This document shows, piece by piece, positions 17,948 through 26,266 of a stretch of 64,000 nucleotides of DNA (its first letter is position 1; each line of letters opens with the position of its first letter). The stretch comes from Tistrella bauzanensis (lineage in GTDB: Bacteria; Pseudomonadota; Alphaproteobacteria; Tistrellales; Tistrellaceae), in assembly GCF_014636235.1 (NCBI RefSeq), contig NZ_BMDZ01000020.1, forward strand, positions 1 through 64,000. Direction: 5' to 3'. Position numbers and translations under genes: made by a program. Under the pieces are notes generated by a model. That model made no database searches. It was not told the origin of the DNA and saw nothing but the letters and a program-made list of their open reading frames with translations.

Positions 17948-18838
17948 TCAGAACAGATTGACCGGGATCTTGAGATAGGAGATCCCGTTATCTTCCGGCT
18001 CCGGCATCCGGCCGGCGCGCATGTTCACCTGCACCGAGGGCAGGATCAGCCGCGGCATGCCCAGCGTCGCATCGCGTGCCTGACGCATCGCCACGAAGTC
18101 ATCCTCGCTGATGCCGTCACGGACATGGATGTTGCCCGCCCGCTCGGCCCCGACCGTGGTCTGCCAGACATAATCGCTGCGCCCCTCGGGCAGATAGTCG
18201 TGGCACATGAACAACCGGGTCGCGTCGGGCAGATCGAACAGCCGGCGGATCGAGCGATAGAGCTGCCGGGCATCACCCCCGGGGAAGTCGCAGCGCGCGG
18301 TGCCGTAATCGGGCATGAACAGCGTGTCGCCGACGAAGCCGGCATCGCCGATCAGATAGGTCATGCAGGCCGGGGTATGGCCGGGGGTGTGGATCGCCCG
18401 CGCCTGGATGCCCCCCACCGCAAACGCCTCGCCATCGGTGAACAGATGGTCGAACTGGCTGCCATCGCGGGCGAAATCGGAGCCGGCATTGAACGCCTTG
18501 CCGAACTCGGTCTGAACCGTGCGGATGCCATCCCCGATGCCGATCCGCCCGCCCAGCGCCGCCCGCACATAGGGTGCGGCCGACAGATGATCGGCATGAA
18601 CATGTGTCTCCAGAATCCAGTCGACCGTCAGCCCCCGATCCCGGACCCGCCCGATCAGCGCATCCGCCGAGGTGGTCGCCGTCCGGCCCGCGGCCGGGTC
18701 GTAGTCCAGAACCGGATCGACCACGGCGGCATGACCCGACGCCGGATCGATCACGATATGCGACACGGTGTTGGTGACGGGGTCGAACAGGCTGTCGACC
18801 TGGGGTTGCAGGCTCGTTCCGGTCGAGGCGGGAATCAT
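17948..18838 (-). CDS. blh: MBL-fold persulfide dioxygenase-like hydrolase (Blh/ETHE1 type)
   Basis: A 296-aa metallo-beta-lactamase-fold protein. The metal site reads THVHADH (H79, H81, D83, H84), HTPGHTPACM and GDTLFMPDYGTARCDFPGGD, the ETHE1 persulfide-dioxygenase pattern with one mononuclear iron site. The family oxidises glutathione persulfide to sulfite. I prefer ATG 18838, with AAGG about 8 nt upstream; ATG 18844 is also in frame. It follows pmpB by about 60 bp. In the known bigR operon the same gene (blh) sits with the BigR sensor and the two YeeE-like proteins, as here. Confidence 0.9.
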   Translation of the reverse strand: MIPASTGTSLQPQVDSLFDPVTNTVSHIVIDPASGHAAVVDPVLDYDPAAGRTATTSADALIGRVRDRGLTVDWILETHVHADHLSAAPYVRAALGGRIGIGDGIRTVQTEFGKAFNAGSDFARDGSQFDHLFTDGEAFAVGGIQARAIHTPGHTPACMTYLIGDAGFVGDTLFMPDYGTARCDFPGGDARQLYRSIRRLFDLPDATRLFMCHDYLPEGRSDYVWQTTVGAERAGNIHVRDGISEDDFVAMRQARDATLGMPRLILPSVQVNMRAGRMPEPEDNGISYLKIPVNLF

Positions 18839-18896
18839 CGACATCACCTTGAAAATTCGGGAAAAGACGGGCCGGACCGCGTGGCGGGAGCGGCAA

Positions 18897-19343
18897 TCAG
18901 CCGCTGCGGGCGATGCGGGCGCCGAGCTGGCGGCCACGGGCGATCATCCGCATCAGCACCATGCCGAACAGCATCGCCACCACGAAGGCCACCACCCCCG
19001 GCGCGCCCGACCCCAACGAGGCGACGGCCGGGCCCGGACAATAGCCGGCCAGCCCCCAGCCGATGCCGAACAGGGCGGCACCGCCGATCAGGCGACGGTC
19101 GATCTGCGTGGCCGTGGGCCACGAGAAACTGGCGGCAAGGACCGGCCGGCCGCGGCGGCGCACCAGCCGATAGCCCGAGAAGGTCACGATCACCGCCCCG
19201 CCCATGACGAAGGCCAGAGCCGGGTTCCAGGCGCCGGCGACATCCAGGAAACCCAGAACCACCGCCGGATCGGTCATGCCCGCCAGAGCGAGGCCGGCAC
19301 CGAAGATCAGGCCGGATATCAACCCGGAGATGAGAGAGCGCAT
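18897..19343 (-). CDS. pmpB: YeeE/YedE family (DUF6691) transporter half
   Basis: A 148-aa membrane protein with four hydrophobic segments. The family signature is seen in [21 protein letters not shown] (residues 14-34) and [20 protein letters not shown] (about 91-110), whose Cys and Pro-Gly-Pro are conserved in thiosulfate/sulfur-atom transporters. AGGAG precedes ATG 19343. It pairs with the neighbouring half at 19419 and probably forms one sulfur-compound transporter, as with PmpA/PmpB of bigR operons. Confidence 0.87.
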   Translation of the reverse strand: MRSLISGLISGLIFGAGLALAGMTDPAVVLGFLDVAGAWNPALAFVMGGAVIVTFSGYRLVRRRGRPVLAASFSWPTATQIDRRLIGGAALFGIGWGLAGYCPGPAVASLGSGAPGVVAFVVAMLFGMVLMRMIARGRQLGARIARSG

Positions 19344-19397
19344 ATCAGTCTCCTGCTATCGCCGCGCGGGCCAGCCGATGGATCAGGTTGGGCATCG

Positions 19398-19435
19398 GTT
19401 CAGATCAGATGCCGGAGTTCAGATCAGATGCCGGA
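19398..19435. repeat. 19-bp tandem duplication across the pmpA stop
   Basis: GTTCAGATCAGATGCCGGA occurs at 19398-19416 and again, without gap, at 19417-19435. The right copy contains the pmpA stop codon (19419-19421) and last codons. It looks like a replication-slippage duplication and does not alter the protein. Confidence 0.9.
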
Positions 19436-19856
19436 CGACGAAAACCGTTGCGGCACCGGTCGCCATGAAGGTGAGCGTGGCCGCCAGAGAGCGCAGCGAC
19501 AGCCGCGACAGGCCGCAGACACCATGGCCGCTGGTGCAGCCCGATCCCAACACCGTGCCCATGCCAACCAGCAGCCCGGCCAGAATCAGCATCGGAGGCG
19601 ACACCACCGGTGCCCCCACCGGATTGCCGCCGGTAACGGCCGCAACCACAACCGGCCCCAGCACCAGCCCGACCAGGAAGGCCACGCGCCAGCCGCGATC
19701 GCCCGCCCCGGCCGGTGCCGGCGGCAACAGCGCCGCCAGGATGCCGCTGATGCCCATGATCCGGCCCTGAAACAGCATCAGCCACACGGCGGCCAGACCG
19801 ATCAGCGCGCCGCCGGCCAGCGCGATCAGCCAGATCTGGATCATGTCGGGTGTCAT
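19419..19856 (-). CDS. pmpA: YeeE/YedE family transporter half
   Basis: A 145-aa protein with four transmembrane segments. [16 protein letters not shown] (about residues 31-46) and [26 protein letters not shown] (about 99-124) are the YeeE signatures; the [10 protein letters not shown] cysteines are thought to relay sulfur. AAGGAG lies 8 nt before ATG 19856. It is the first structural gene after the BigR-type sensor and precedes pmpB by about 75 bp. Confidence 0.88.
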   Translation of the reverse strand: MTPDMIQIWLIALAGGALIGLAAVWLMLFQGRIMGISGILAALLPPAPAGAGDRGWRVAFLVGLVLGPVVVAAVTGGNPVGAPVVSPPMLILAGLLVGMGTVLGSGCTSGHGVCGLSRLSLRSLAATLTFMATGAATVFVVRHLI

Positions 19857-19909
19857 CGGCGCGGCTCCTTGGTGGACAGCCTCAATTGTTCAACGGCAGT
19901 GTTCGACGA

Positions 19910-20215
19910 TCACGCAGGCGGGTCCGCGCAATAGGTCGCGTACAGGAACCCCAGCAGCGACGCCACATCCGGCCGGTCGAGGCGATACAGGATGCTCTGC
20001 GCCTCGCGCCGTGTGGCGACCAGCCCCTCCCGGCGGAGCAGGGCCAGTTGCTGCGACACCGCGGTTTCACGCATCGCCGTCAGCCGGGCGAGGTCGCCGA
20101 CCGATCGTTCGCCTTCAACCAGATTGCACAGGATCAGCAGACGCTTCGGATGCGACAGCGTCTTCATCAGCAGGGCGACCCGCTCGGCGGTCTCTGTCAT
20201 CGCTTCTATCTTCAT
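19910..20215 (-). CDS. bigR: BigR/SqrR-type ArsR repressor (persulfide sensor)
   Basis: ArsR-type winged-helix repressor, 101 aa from ATG 20215 (96 aa from ATG 20200). The segment VALLMKTLSHPKRLLILCNLVEGERSVGDL holds the first cysteine, and LYATYCADPPA the second. They are 66 residues apart, the same spacing as the sensing pair known in SqrR and BigR, which forms a tetrasulfide bridge with reactive sulfur and releases DNA. Neither start has a strong ribosome-binding sequence. An AT-rich repeat block overlaps the start, consistent with autorepression. It heads the sulfur operon pmpA-pmpB-blh-DUF2892-sulP. Confidence 0.9.
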   Translation of the reverse strand: MKIEAMTETAERVALLMKTLSHPKRLLILCNLVEGERSVGDLARLTAMRETAVSQQLALLRREGLVATRREAQSILYRLDRPDVASLLGFLYATYCADPPA

Positions 20216-20241
20216 ACCTTCGAATATATGAAGATATGAAG
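20210..20241. promoter_or_regulatory. Candidate BigR operator at the start of bigR
   Basis: An AT-rich block with CTTCATA at 20210-20216 and its complement TATGAAG at both 20227-20233 and 20235-20241. Inside it, 20218-20233 (CTTC...GAAG) is an imperfect palindrome matching at 12 of 16 positions. It overlaps the bigR start codon and probable minus-strand promoter. ArsR repressors bind such half-sites. The assignment is inferred from position and symmetry. Confidence 0.55.
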
Positions 20242-20306
20242 AAAGTGCAAGCCCGGCGATGTCGCAGGGCTGTCGCATGCGCCTGTTGCCGCCGTCGGTA
20301 CGGGGC

Positions 20307-20335
20307 TTGACGGGCAGATCGCGGCGCGCAATGCT
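20307..20335 (+). promoter_or_regulatory. Predicted promoter of trpL-trpE(G)
   Basis: TTGACG at 20307-20312 and AATGCT at 20330-20335 are separated by 17 bp. The expected start of transcription, 6-7 bp further on, falls on the A of the trpL ATG at 20342. The leader mRNA would thus be leaderless, as reported for rhizobial trpL. The -10 element is weak by comparison with the -35. Confidence 0.55.
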
Positions 20336-20341
20336 GATGCC

Positions 20342-20413
20342 ATGATCATGGTAACGCCTGCCGCAGCCCTGCGGCCCGCCAGCTTCAGCCGTCATTGGTG
20401 GCGCCCCGTCTGA
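20342..20413 (+). CDS. trpL: trp leader peptide with tandem Trp codons
   Basis: A 23-codon reading frame ending SRHWWRPV, with two adjacent TGG codons (20396-20401) close to the stop, located 175 bp before trpE(G). This is the arrangement of a Trp attenuation leader. No ribosome-binding sequence precedes it, and the predicted promoter puts the mRNA start at the ATG, so translation is probably leaderless. A second in-frame ATG lies at 20348. Low charged-Trp tRNA would stall the ribosome over the first arm of the following hairpin system. In Sinorhizobium the released peptide also acts in trans; whether that holds here is unknown. Confidence 0.82.
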   Translation: MIMVTPAAALRPASFSRHWWRPV

Positions 20414-20487
20414 CCGGGGCCGCCCAGCACACACGTGATCATCCGAACCGATCGCGCGGCCGCCCCGGAGAGATACGGGCGCGGCCG
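20404..20487 (+). terminator. trp attenuator: alternative hairpins
   Basis: Three pairings are visible. Segment 1:2 is CCCCG (20404-20408) with CGGGG (20415-20419). Segment 2:3 is CCGGGGC (20414-20420) with GCCCCGG (20462-20468). Segment 3:4 is 20457-20467 with 20476-20487, 11 pairs and one bulged C at 20480. The 2:3 and 3:4 pairings exclude each other. A ribosome stalled on the Trp codons would cover 20404-20413 and free segment 2 for antitermination. The T-rich tail (TTCTGCCGTCT) is weak, so termination may need help or be pause-driven. Confidence 0.6.
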
Positions 20488-20588
20488 TTCTGCCGTCTGG
20501 ACCGGATCGGCCGGTCCGCCCGCCTCTCTCCGCCCGCCGTCGCCGTCAGCCATCGCCGATCCGGACCCTTGAGGAGAGACGCCAGACC

Positions 20589-22865
20589 ATGCCCGCGACC
20601 ATCCCGACCACCACCCCGGATCTGCACAGCTGGCGCACGGCCGGCGGCATCACCATCCGCCGCCATATCGAACCGCTGCCGCATGAAACCGCGACCGAGC
20701 CCCTGATCGACGCGCTGGACACCCGGCCCGGCGTGCTGCTGGCATCGTCCTATGATTATCCTGGCCGCTATGTCCGCTATGACATCGGCTTCACCGATCC
20801 GCCGCTGGTGTTCACCGCCCGCATGAGCGGCCTGAGTGGCGCCGAGGTGGACATGCGGGCGCTGAACGCGCGCGGACAGGTGCTGCTGCCGGCGATCACC
20901 CGGGCCCTTGCCGACCATCCGGACGTCACCGGCATTGTGGTCGACGACATCCAGGTGACCGCGCGGATCATGGACAGCCCGGCCGATTTTCCGGAAGAGG
21001 CCCGCAGCCGCCAGCCTTCGGCGTTCTCGGCGATCCGGGCGATCACCGCCCTGTTCGACAGCCGCGAGGATGGCCATCTGGGACTGTATGGCGCCTTCGG
21101 CTATGACATCGCCTTGGCATTCGAGCGGATCCCGCTGCACCAGAAGCGGATGTCGGATCATCGCGACATCGTGCTCTATCTGCCCGACCGGCTGATCTCG
21201 GTCGATCACGCCGCCCGCCGGGCATCGCTGATCAGCTATGAGTTCACCGTCGACGGCGTGATGACCGACGGCCTGCCCCGCACGGTGCCCGAGGATGCCC
21301 CCGCCCCACCCCCGGCCAATGCCGCCGCCGACGACATGGCACCGGGCGCCTATGCGGCACTGGTCGAACAGGCGCTGCCGGAATTCGCCGCCGGCAATCT
21401 GTTCGAGGTGGTGCCGGGGCGGGTGTTCCGACGGCCGGCGGCCACCGCGCCATCGGAACTGTTCCGCCGGCTGCGCCGCCGCAACCCGGCACCCTATGGT
21501 TTTCTGATCAATCTGGGCCGGTCGGAGCATCTGGTCGGTGCCAGCCCGGAAATGTATGTCCGGGTCACCGGCCGACGGATCGAGACCTGTCCGATTTCCG
21601 GCACCATCGCCCGCGGCCGTGATGCCATGGAAGATGCCGAACGCATCCGCACCCTGCTCGCCTCGGCCAAGGAAGAGGCCGAGCTGACCATGTGCACCGA
21701 TGTCGACCGCAACGACAAGTCGCGGGTCTCGGTGCCCGGCAGCGTGCGGATCGTCGGCCGCCGCCAGATCGAGATGTATTCACGCCTGATCCATACGGTC
21801 GACCATGTCGAGGGCATGCTTGCCGAGGGCTATGACGCCATCGACGCTTTTCTCAGCCATTGCTGGGCGGTCACCGTGACCGGCGCGCCCAAGCGTGCGG
21901 CGATGAGCTGGATCGAGGCGCATGAGCACAGCCCGCGCGCCTGGTATGGCGGCGCCGTGGGCCGGATCGGCTTCAACGGCGACATGAACACCGGCCTGAC
22001 CCTGCGCACGATCCGCATCAGGGGCGGTGTCGCCGAGGTTCGTGCCGGCGCCACCTTGCTGTTCGACAGCGAGCCCGCAGCCGAAGAGGCCGAAACGGTG
22101 CTGAAGGCATCGGCGATGGTCGATGTGCTGGAACGGCCCGACCAGGATCATCGGCCGGTGGTGCCGGCCTATCCCGGGCGCGGCCTGAAGATCCTGCTGA
22201 TCGACCACGAAGACAGCTTCGTGCATACCCTGTCGGGCTATCTGCGCAGCACCGGCGCCGACACCGTCACCTATCGCAGCCCGGTCGATACCGATCTGCC
22301 CCGACGGATGAAGCCCGATCTGGCGGTGCTGTCGCCGGGGCCGCGCCGGCCGGCCGATTTCGCGATGAGCCGGACACTGGAGCTGCTGCTTCAGGCAGGC
22401 ATTCCGGTGTTCGGCGTCTGCCTGGGCCTGCAGGGGATCGTGGAGTATTTCGGCGGCGAACTGGGCCGGCTGGCGGTGCCGATGCATGGCAAGCCCTCCC
22501 GGATCCGACGACTGATGCCCGACCTGCTGTTTGATGGCCTGCCCGACGACATCACCGTCGGCCGGTATCATTCGCTCTATGCGGCCCGCCTGCCCGCCTG
22601 CCTGGAAGCGACGGCCGTGGACGATACCGGCATCGTGATGGCCCTGCGCCACCGGACCCTGCCGATCCGCGCGGTGCAGTTCCACCCTGAAAGCCTGCTC
22701 AGCCTGCATGACGGCGCGGGGCCCGCGATGATTGCCAATCTGTGCCGCCTGTCGGGCTGGACAGGCGGCACGGCCGGGCATCCGCACAACCCAGGCGCGG
22801 GCCCCGGCGCCGCCATGATGACCGGGTCGGCACTGAACATGCATGTGCCGCACCGGATCGCTTGA
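20589..22865 (+). CDS. trpE(G): Anthranilate synthase, fused TrpE-TrpG
   Basis: A 758-aa fusion that makes anthranilate from chorismate and glutamine. Residues 1-520 are the TrpE half (IETCPISGTIARGRDAMEDAERI, ELTMCTDVDRNDKSRV, VTGAPKRAAMSWIEAHE, YGGAVGRIGFNGDMNTGLTLRTI). Residues 530-735 are a class I glutamine amidotransferase with nucleophile C611 in GVCLGLQG and H699/E701 in QFHPES. GAGGAG precedes ATG 20589. Single-chain enzymes of this type are known from rhizobia and Azospirillum. The upstream trpL/attenuator supports Trp biosynthesis over a phenazine-type PhzE. The last 25 residues are a Gly/Pro/Ala tail. Confidence 0.95.
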   Translation: MPATIPTTTPDLHSWRTAGGITIRRHIEPLPHETATEPLIDALDTRPGVLLASSYDYPGRYVRYDIGFTDPPLVFTARMSGLSGAEVDMRALNARGQVLLPAITRALADHPDVTGIVVDDIQVTARIMDSPADFPEEARSRQPSAFSAIRAITALFDSREDGHLGLYGAFGYDIALAFERIPLHQKRMSDHRDIVLYLPDRLISVDHAARRASLISYEFTVDGVMTDGLPRTVPEDAPAPPPANAAADDMAPGAYAALVEQALPEFAAGNLFEVVPGRVFRRPAATAPSELFRRLRRRNPAPYGFLINLGRSEHLVGASPEMYVRVTGRRIETCPISGTIARGRDAMEDAERIRTLLASAKEEAELTMCTDVDRNDKSRVSVPGSVRIVGRRQIEMYSRLIHTVDHVEGMLAEGYDAIDAFLSHCWAVTVTGAPKRAAMSWIEAHEHSPRAWYGGAVGRIGFNGDMNTGLTLRTIRIRGGVAEVRAGATLLFDSEPAAEEAETVLKASAMVDVLERPDQDHRPVVPAYPGRGLKILLIDHEDSFVHTLSGYLRSTGADTVTYRSPVDTDLPRRMKPDLAVLSPGPRRPADFAMSRTLELLLQAGIPVFGVCLGLQGIVEYFGGELGRLAVPMHGKPSRIRRLMPDLLFDGLPDDITVGRYHSLYAARLPACLEATAVDDTGIVMALRHRTLPIRAVQFHPESLLSLHDGAGPAMIANLCRLSGWTGGTAGHPHNPGAGPGAAMMTGSALNMHVPHRIA

Positions 22866-22941
22866 CGACGGGCTGTTGCACCCGCTCTGATGGGGGGCTT
22901 CCAAGATGGTCTGGATGTCCCCCGCTCCGATCGGCTCCCGA

Positions 22942-24033
22942 ATGAAACTCTTCGCCTGCCAGAACTGCAGCCAGACGCTGTTCTTCGAAAACATCACCTG
23001 CGTGCGCTGCGGTCATTGGCTGGGCTACCTGCCGGACAGCACCACCATGACTTCCCTTGAAGACGAGGGCGACGGGCGGTGGCGTCCGCTGGCCGCCCCC
23101 GACCAGATGTTCCGCTTCTGCGCCAATGCCGCCCATGATGCCTGCAACTGGATGGTGCCGCTCAGCAGCCCGCATCCCTATTGCAAGGCCTGCCGGCTGA
23201 ACCGCACCGTGCCCGATCTGTCCGTTCCGGCAAATGTCGAGGCGTGGCGGAAGCTTGAAGCGGCAAAACACCGGCTGGTTTACGGGCTGCTGCGGCTGGG
23301 GCTGCCGGTCGCGGCGAAGTGGGAAGATGCCGGCATCGGCCTCGCCTTCGATTTCCTGGCCGATGCCCCACATCACGGCCCCGAGGCGCCAAAGGTGATG
23401 ACCGGTCATGCCGATGGCCTGATCACCATCAACGTCGCCGAGGCCGACGATGCCCAGCGCGAAAAGGTCAGGCGGACGATGGGCGAGCCCTATCGCACCC
23501 TTCTCGGCCATTTCCGGCACGAGATCGGCCATTTCTATTGGGATCGGCTGGTGCGGGACGGAACGGACAGCGACGGCGGCGACCGGCTCGGCACCTTCCG
23601 CGAGATGTTCGGCGACGAACGCGAGGATTATGGCGAGGCACTCGCCCGCAACTACAATGAAGGCCCGCCGACCGATTGGCAGACGACCTTTGTCAGCACC
23701 TATGCCGCCTCTCACCCCTGGGAGGATTTCGCCGAAACCTGGGCGCATTACCTGCACATCGTCGACACGCTGGAAACCGCGCATGTCCATGGCCTGCATC
23801 TGAAGCCGCGCAACATTCTGGACCCGACCGCCCCGGCCGATGTGGCCATCGATTTCGACGCCTATCGCCAGCGCGATTTCGACAGCCTGATCGACGCCTG
23901 GCTGCCGTTGACCTATGCGGTCAACAGCCTGAACCGAAGCATGGGCCAGCCCGACCTGTATCCCTTCGTTCTGGCACCGCGGGTGATCGACAAGCTGCGC
24001 TTCGTCCACGACCTGATCCGGCAGGCGGCCTGA
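22942..24033 (+). CDS. Putative zinc-binding metallopeptidase with N-terminal zinc ribbon
   Basis: A 363-aa cytoplasmic protein. A zinc ribbon with CxxC pairs (C6/C9, C20/C23) and further cysteines near residues 60-85 (CNWMVP, CKAC) opens it. A zinc-peptidase motif HEIGH (H193, E194, H197) lies in GHFRHEIGHFYWDRL, followed by EDFAETWAHYLHIVDTLETA, where a third ligand is likely. This matches the family annotated as putative zinc-binding peptidase (DUF2248-like). ATG 22942 starts directly at the ribbon; an upstream start at 22906 adds 12 unsupported residues. It is monocistronic after trpE(G). The substrate is unknown. Confidence 0.85.
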   Translation: MKLFACQNCSQTLFFENITCVRCGHWLGYLPDSTTMTSLEDEGDGRWRPLAAPDQMFRFCANAAHDACNWMVPLSSPHPYCKACRLNRTVPDLSVPANVEAWRKLEAAKHRLVYGLLRLGLPVAAKWEDAGIGLAFDFLADAPHHGPEAPKVMTGHADGLITINVAEADDAQREKVRRTMGEPYRTLLGHFRHEIGHFYWDRLVRDGTDSDGGDRLGTFREMFGDEREDYGEALARNYNEGPPTDWQTTFVSTYAASHPWEDFAETWAHYLHIVDTLETAHVHGLHLKPRNILDPTAPADVAIDFDAYRQRDFDSLIDAWLPLTYAVNSLNRSMGQPDLYPFVLAPRVIDKLRFVHDLIRQAA

Positions 24034-24056
24034 TCCGGCAGGCGGCCTGCCGGGTC
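24014..24056. repeat. 17-bp tandem duplication forming a hairpin after the metallopeptidase
   Basis: TGATCCGGCAGGCGGCC is present at 24014-24030 and again at 24031-24047. The second copy contains the stop codon (TGA at 24031). With the following CCTGCCGG it makes a stem (24032-24042 with 24046-24056, one G-T wobble, 3-nt loop). It sits between convergent genes and may act as a weak terminator. Confidence 0.7.
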
Positions 24057-24103
24057 ATCTGGATGAGGGGCACCCGGCCGTCGACACCATGATGCATTCC
24101 GGT

Positions 24104-25063
24104 TCATTGCGGCCGCGCAGCACCGGCCGCGCTGGTCGACGGCTGATACACCGCCACCCGGTTGCGGCCCGCGGACTTGGCGGCATACAGCGCCTCGTCG
24201 GCCTGCGCGATCAGACTGTCGCGGTCGCGGCGCGATCCGTGGCCGGTGGGCAACAGGCTGGCCACGCCCAGGCTGACGGTCAGATGACCGGACGGTTCAC
24301 CTTGATGGGGGATGGCCAGCGCCTCGACCGCGGCCCGGATCATTTCGGCGACATGTGCCGCCGCGGCCCCGGCCGTATCGGGCAGGATGGCCAGGAACTC
24401 CTCGCCGCCATAGCGGCACACCTCGTCCGCCCCCCGCCTGATGGCCGCGGCCGCGGCCTGGGCCACCTGCCTCAGGCACACATCGCCGGCCGGATGACCA
24501 TACAGATCGTTGAACGACTTGAAGTGGTCGATGTCGAGCATCGCCACCGCCAGCGGCCGGCCGTCGCGGACGCTGCGCCGCACCTCGCGGGTCAGTGCCG
24601 CATCGAGATAACGCCGGCTCGGCACACCGGTCAGGTGATCTTCCCAGGCATAGGCCTTCAGCCGGCGGTTGGCCTCCGACAGCCGGCGCTCGGTCCGTTT
24701 CTGCAAGGTGATGTCGGTCAGCGTCGCCAGCAGCCCGATAAGCCCCCCCGCTTCGTCGCGCACGGCCCGGACCGAGACCTGATAGGTGACATCGTGTATC
24801 ACGAGTTCATGGTCGGGAACCGGCAGGCCGGCATCGGTCAGCCACAGATTGCGCAACACATGACGACCGGCCTCGGCATGAATGTCACTGATCCGTTGGC
24901 CGAGCACGTCGTCGATCGACTTGCCCTCAATGTCTGCCGCCGCCTGGTTGGCCGCGGCGATGCGCCCTTCGGGATCGACGAACACCGCCGCCACGGGCAG
25001 TGCTTCGAACAGCGCCGCCAGTGAAAAATGCGTGCGGCGCCACGCGATATAGGGGCTGTTCAT
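24104..25063 (-). CDS. PAS-GGDEF diguanylate cyclase
   Basis: A 319-aa signalling protein. An N-terminal PAS domain (about residues 10-120, with AAVFVDPEGRIAAANQAA and a PAC-like LLATLTDITLQKRTERRL) is joined by a short coil to a GGDEF domain (about 140-305). The active motif is RYGGEEF and the upstream DIDHFKSFNDLYGHPAGD is intact, so it should make cyclic-di-GMP. An inhibitory RxxD site is not obvious. ATG 25063 has GAGGG at good distance; ATG 25084 does not. No membrane segment, so it is cytosolic. With flagellar genes further on, a role in the motility-biofilm switch is possible but not shown. Confidence 0.9.
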   Translation of the reverse strand: MNSPYIAWRRTHFSLAALFEALPVAAVFVDPEGRIAAANQAAADIEGKSIDDVLGQRISDIHAEAGRHVLRNLWLTDAGLPVPDHELVIHDVTYQVSVRAVRDEAGGLIGLLATLTDITLQKRTERRLSEANRRLKAYAWEDHLTGVPSRRYLDAALTREVRRSVRDGRPLAVAMLDIDHFKSFNDLYGHPAGDVCLRQVAQAAAAAIRRGADEVCRYGGEEFLAILPDTAGAAAAHVAEMIRAAVEALAIPHQGEPSGHLTVSLGVASLLPTGHGSRRDRDSLIAQADEALYAAKSAGRNRVAVYQPSTSAAGAARPQ

Positions 25064-25244
25064 GATCAGGGCCCTCGGCAACATTGTGCGGGTCCATATG
25101 GCCGCGGCATGACCATGCCCGCCATTGACGATGTTTCATTCTGTCTTGAATAGATTGACGAAAGCTGAAGCGATCGCATCCATCAAGGACAGGCGGCCTG
25201 CCGGCAGCGCCGCCCTGTGGCTGAACCTGTGGCTGACACGCCGA

Positions 25245-26147
25245 TCAGCGATCGGCATCCCCGGCCGCAATCTCGATCGCGGCCTCGGCGATGGCACGGG
25301 CCAGGGGCGTGTCGGCCTGGGCCTGATAAGACACGGTGAAGTCCATGCCCGGCAGCATCGCCACCGCATCGGTCTTCACCACATGCAGCGCGCCGGAGGC
25401 CAGTTCATCGCGCACGATGCGCGGCGGAATGGCGCTGATCCCGATGCCGTCCAGGGTCATCCGCACGATGGTTGCAAGCGAGCTGGAGCCATAGATCCGT
25501 GGCCGCCGACCCGGCAGACCGTTCATCAGCTCCTGGATCGCGATATAGGGCCGGCTGAGCCGCGGATAGGTGATGATCGGCCAGGTCGACAGGGTCTCGA
25601 TCGACACCGCGGCACTCTGCGGCAGACCCAGCCGGGGGCTGGTCACCCAGGCCAGCGGATAGGAACACAGCGGCCGGTTCTGGATCGTCGGCTGGCTGAC
25701 CGGCCCCAGCAGGAAGGCGATGTCCAGGCCGCGATTGACCAGCCCGTCACGCAGGTTCAGCGAGGTATCGACCTCAAGCTCCAGGGTCACCCCCGGAAAC
25801 CGCTTGTGGATCCGCTCGATCAGCTTCGGCAGCCAGGTATGAACGATGGTCTCGGCCGCTCCCATCCGCACGGTGCCCCCCAGCACCGAGATATCGGCCA
25901 CCGCCGACAGCATCGATGCCCTGAGGCCCAGCAGCCGCTCGGCATAATCCAGCAGCACCCGCCCCTTGGGAGTCAGAGCGACATTGCGGGCGCTGCGATC
26001 GAACAGCTGCACGCCCAATTCCAGCTCAAGCTTGGCGATGCGCGCCGAGATCGAGGGCTGGGCGGCATTCAGCTTGTCCGCCGCGGCACGGAAACTGCCG
26101 AGGCGGGCGATCCAGACAAAGCTCTCAAGGCTGCGGAAATCGACCAT
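25245..26147 (-). CDS. LysR family transcriptional regulator
   Basis: A 300-aa LysR regulator. The N-terminal winged HTH (FRSLESFVWIARLGSFRAAADKLNAAQPSISARIAKLE, about residues 3-40; motif condensed around AAQPSIS) is followed by a periplasmic-binding-like effector domain (about 90-290, starting TVRMGAAETIVHTWLPKLI). The start at 26147 places the HTH at the extreme N-terminus, as usual. It lies 119 bp after the acetoacetyl-CoA synthetase stop on the same strand, so the pair may be co-transcribed. LysR genes are more often divergent from targets, so its target remains open. Confidence 0.88.
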   Translation of the reverse strand: MVDFRSLESFVWIARLGSFRAAADKLNAAQPSISARIAKLELELGVQLFDRSARNVALTPKGRVLLDYAERLLGLRASMLSAVADISVLGGTVRMGAAETIVHTWLPKLIERIHKRFPGVTLELEVDTSLNLRDGLVNRGLDIAFLLGPVSQPTIQNRPLCSYPLAWVTSPRLGLPQSAAVSIETLSTWPIITYPRLSRPYIAIQELMNGLPGRRPRIYGSSSLATIVRMTLDGIGISAIPPRIVRDELASGALHVVKTDAVAMLPGMDFTVSYQAQADTPLARAIAEAAIEIAAGDADR

Positions 26148-26266
26148 GACCGCCGAGTGTAGGGTGCCGGCGCCACGGCGCAAGCGACATCATGGCCGTG
26201 CGTCACGGCCGGCCGGCGCCGCATCATGCGGCGATCCGACCAGCCATGACACCGATGGGCGCCGCC

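Noticed and set aside
20589..22865. Phenazine-type PhzE instead of anthranilate synthase
   Set aside because: PhzE shares the fusion, but the Trp leader peptide and attenuator upstream and the absence of phz genes support TrpE(G).
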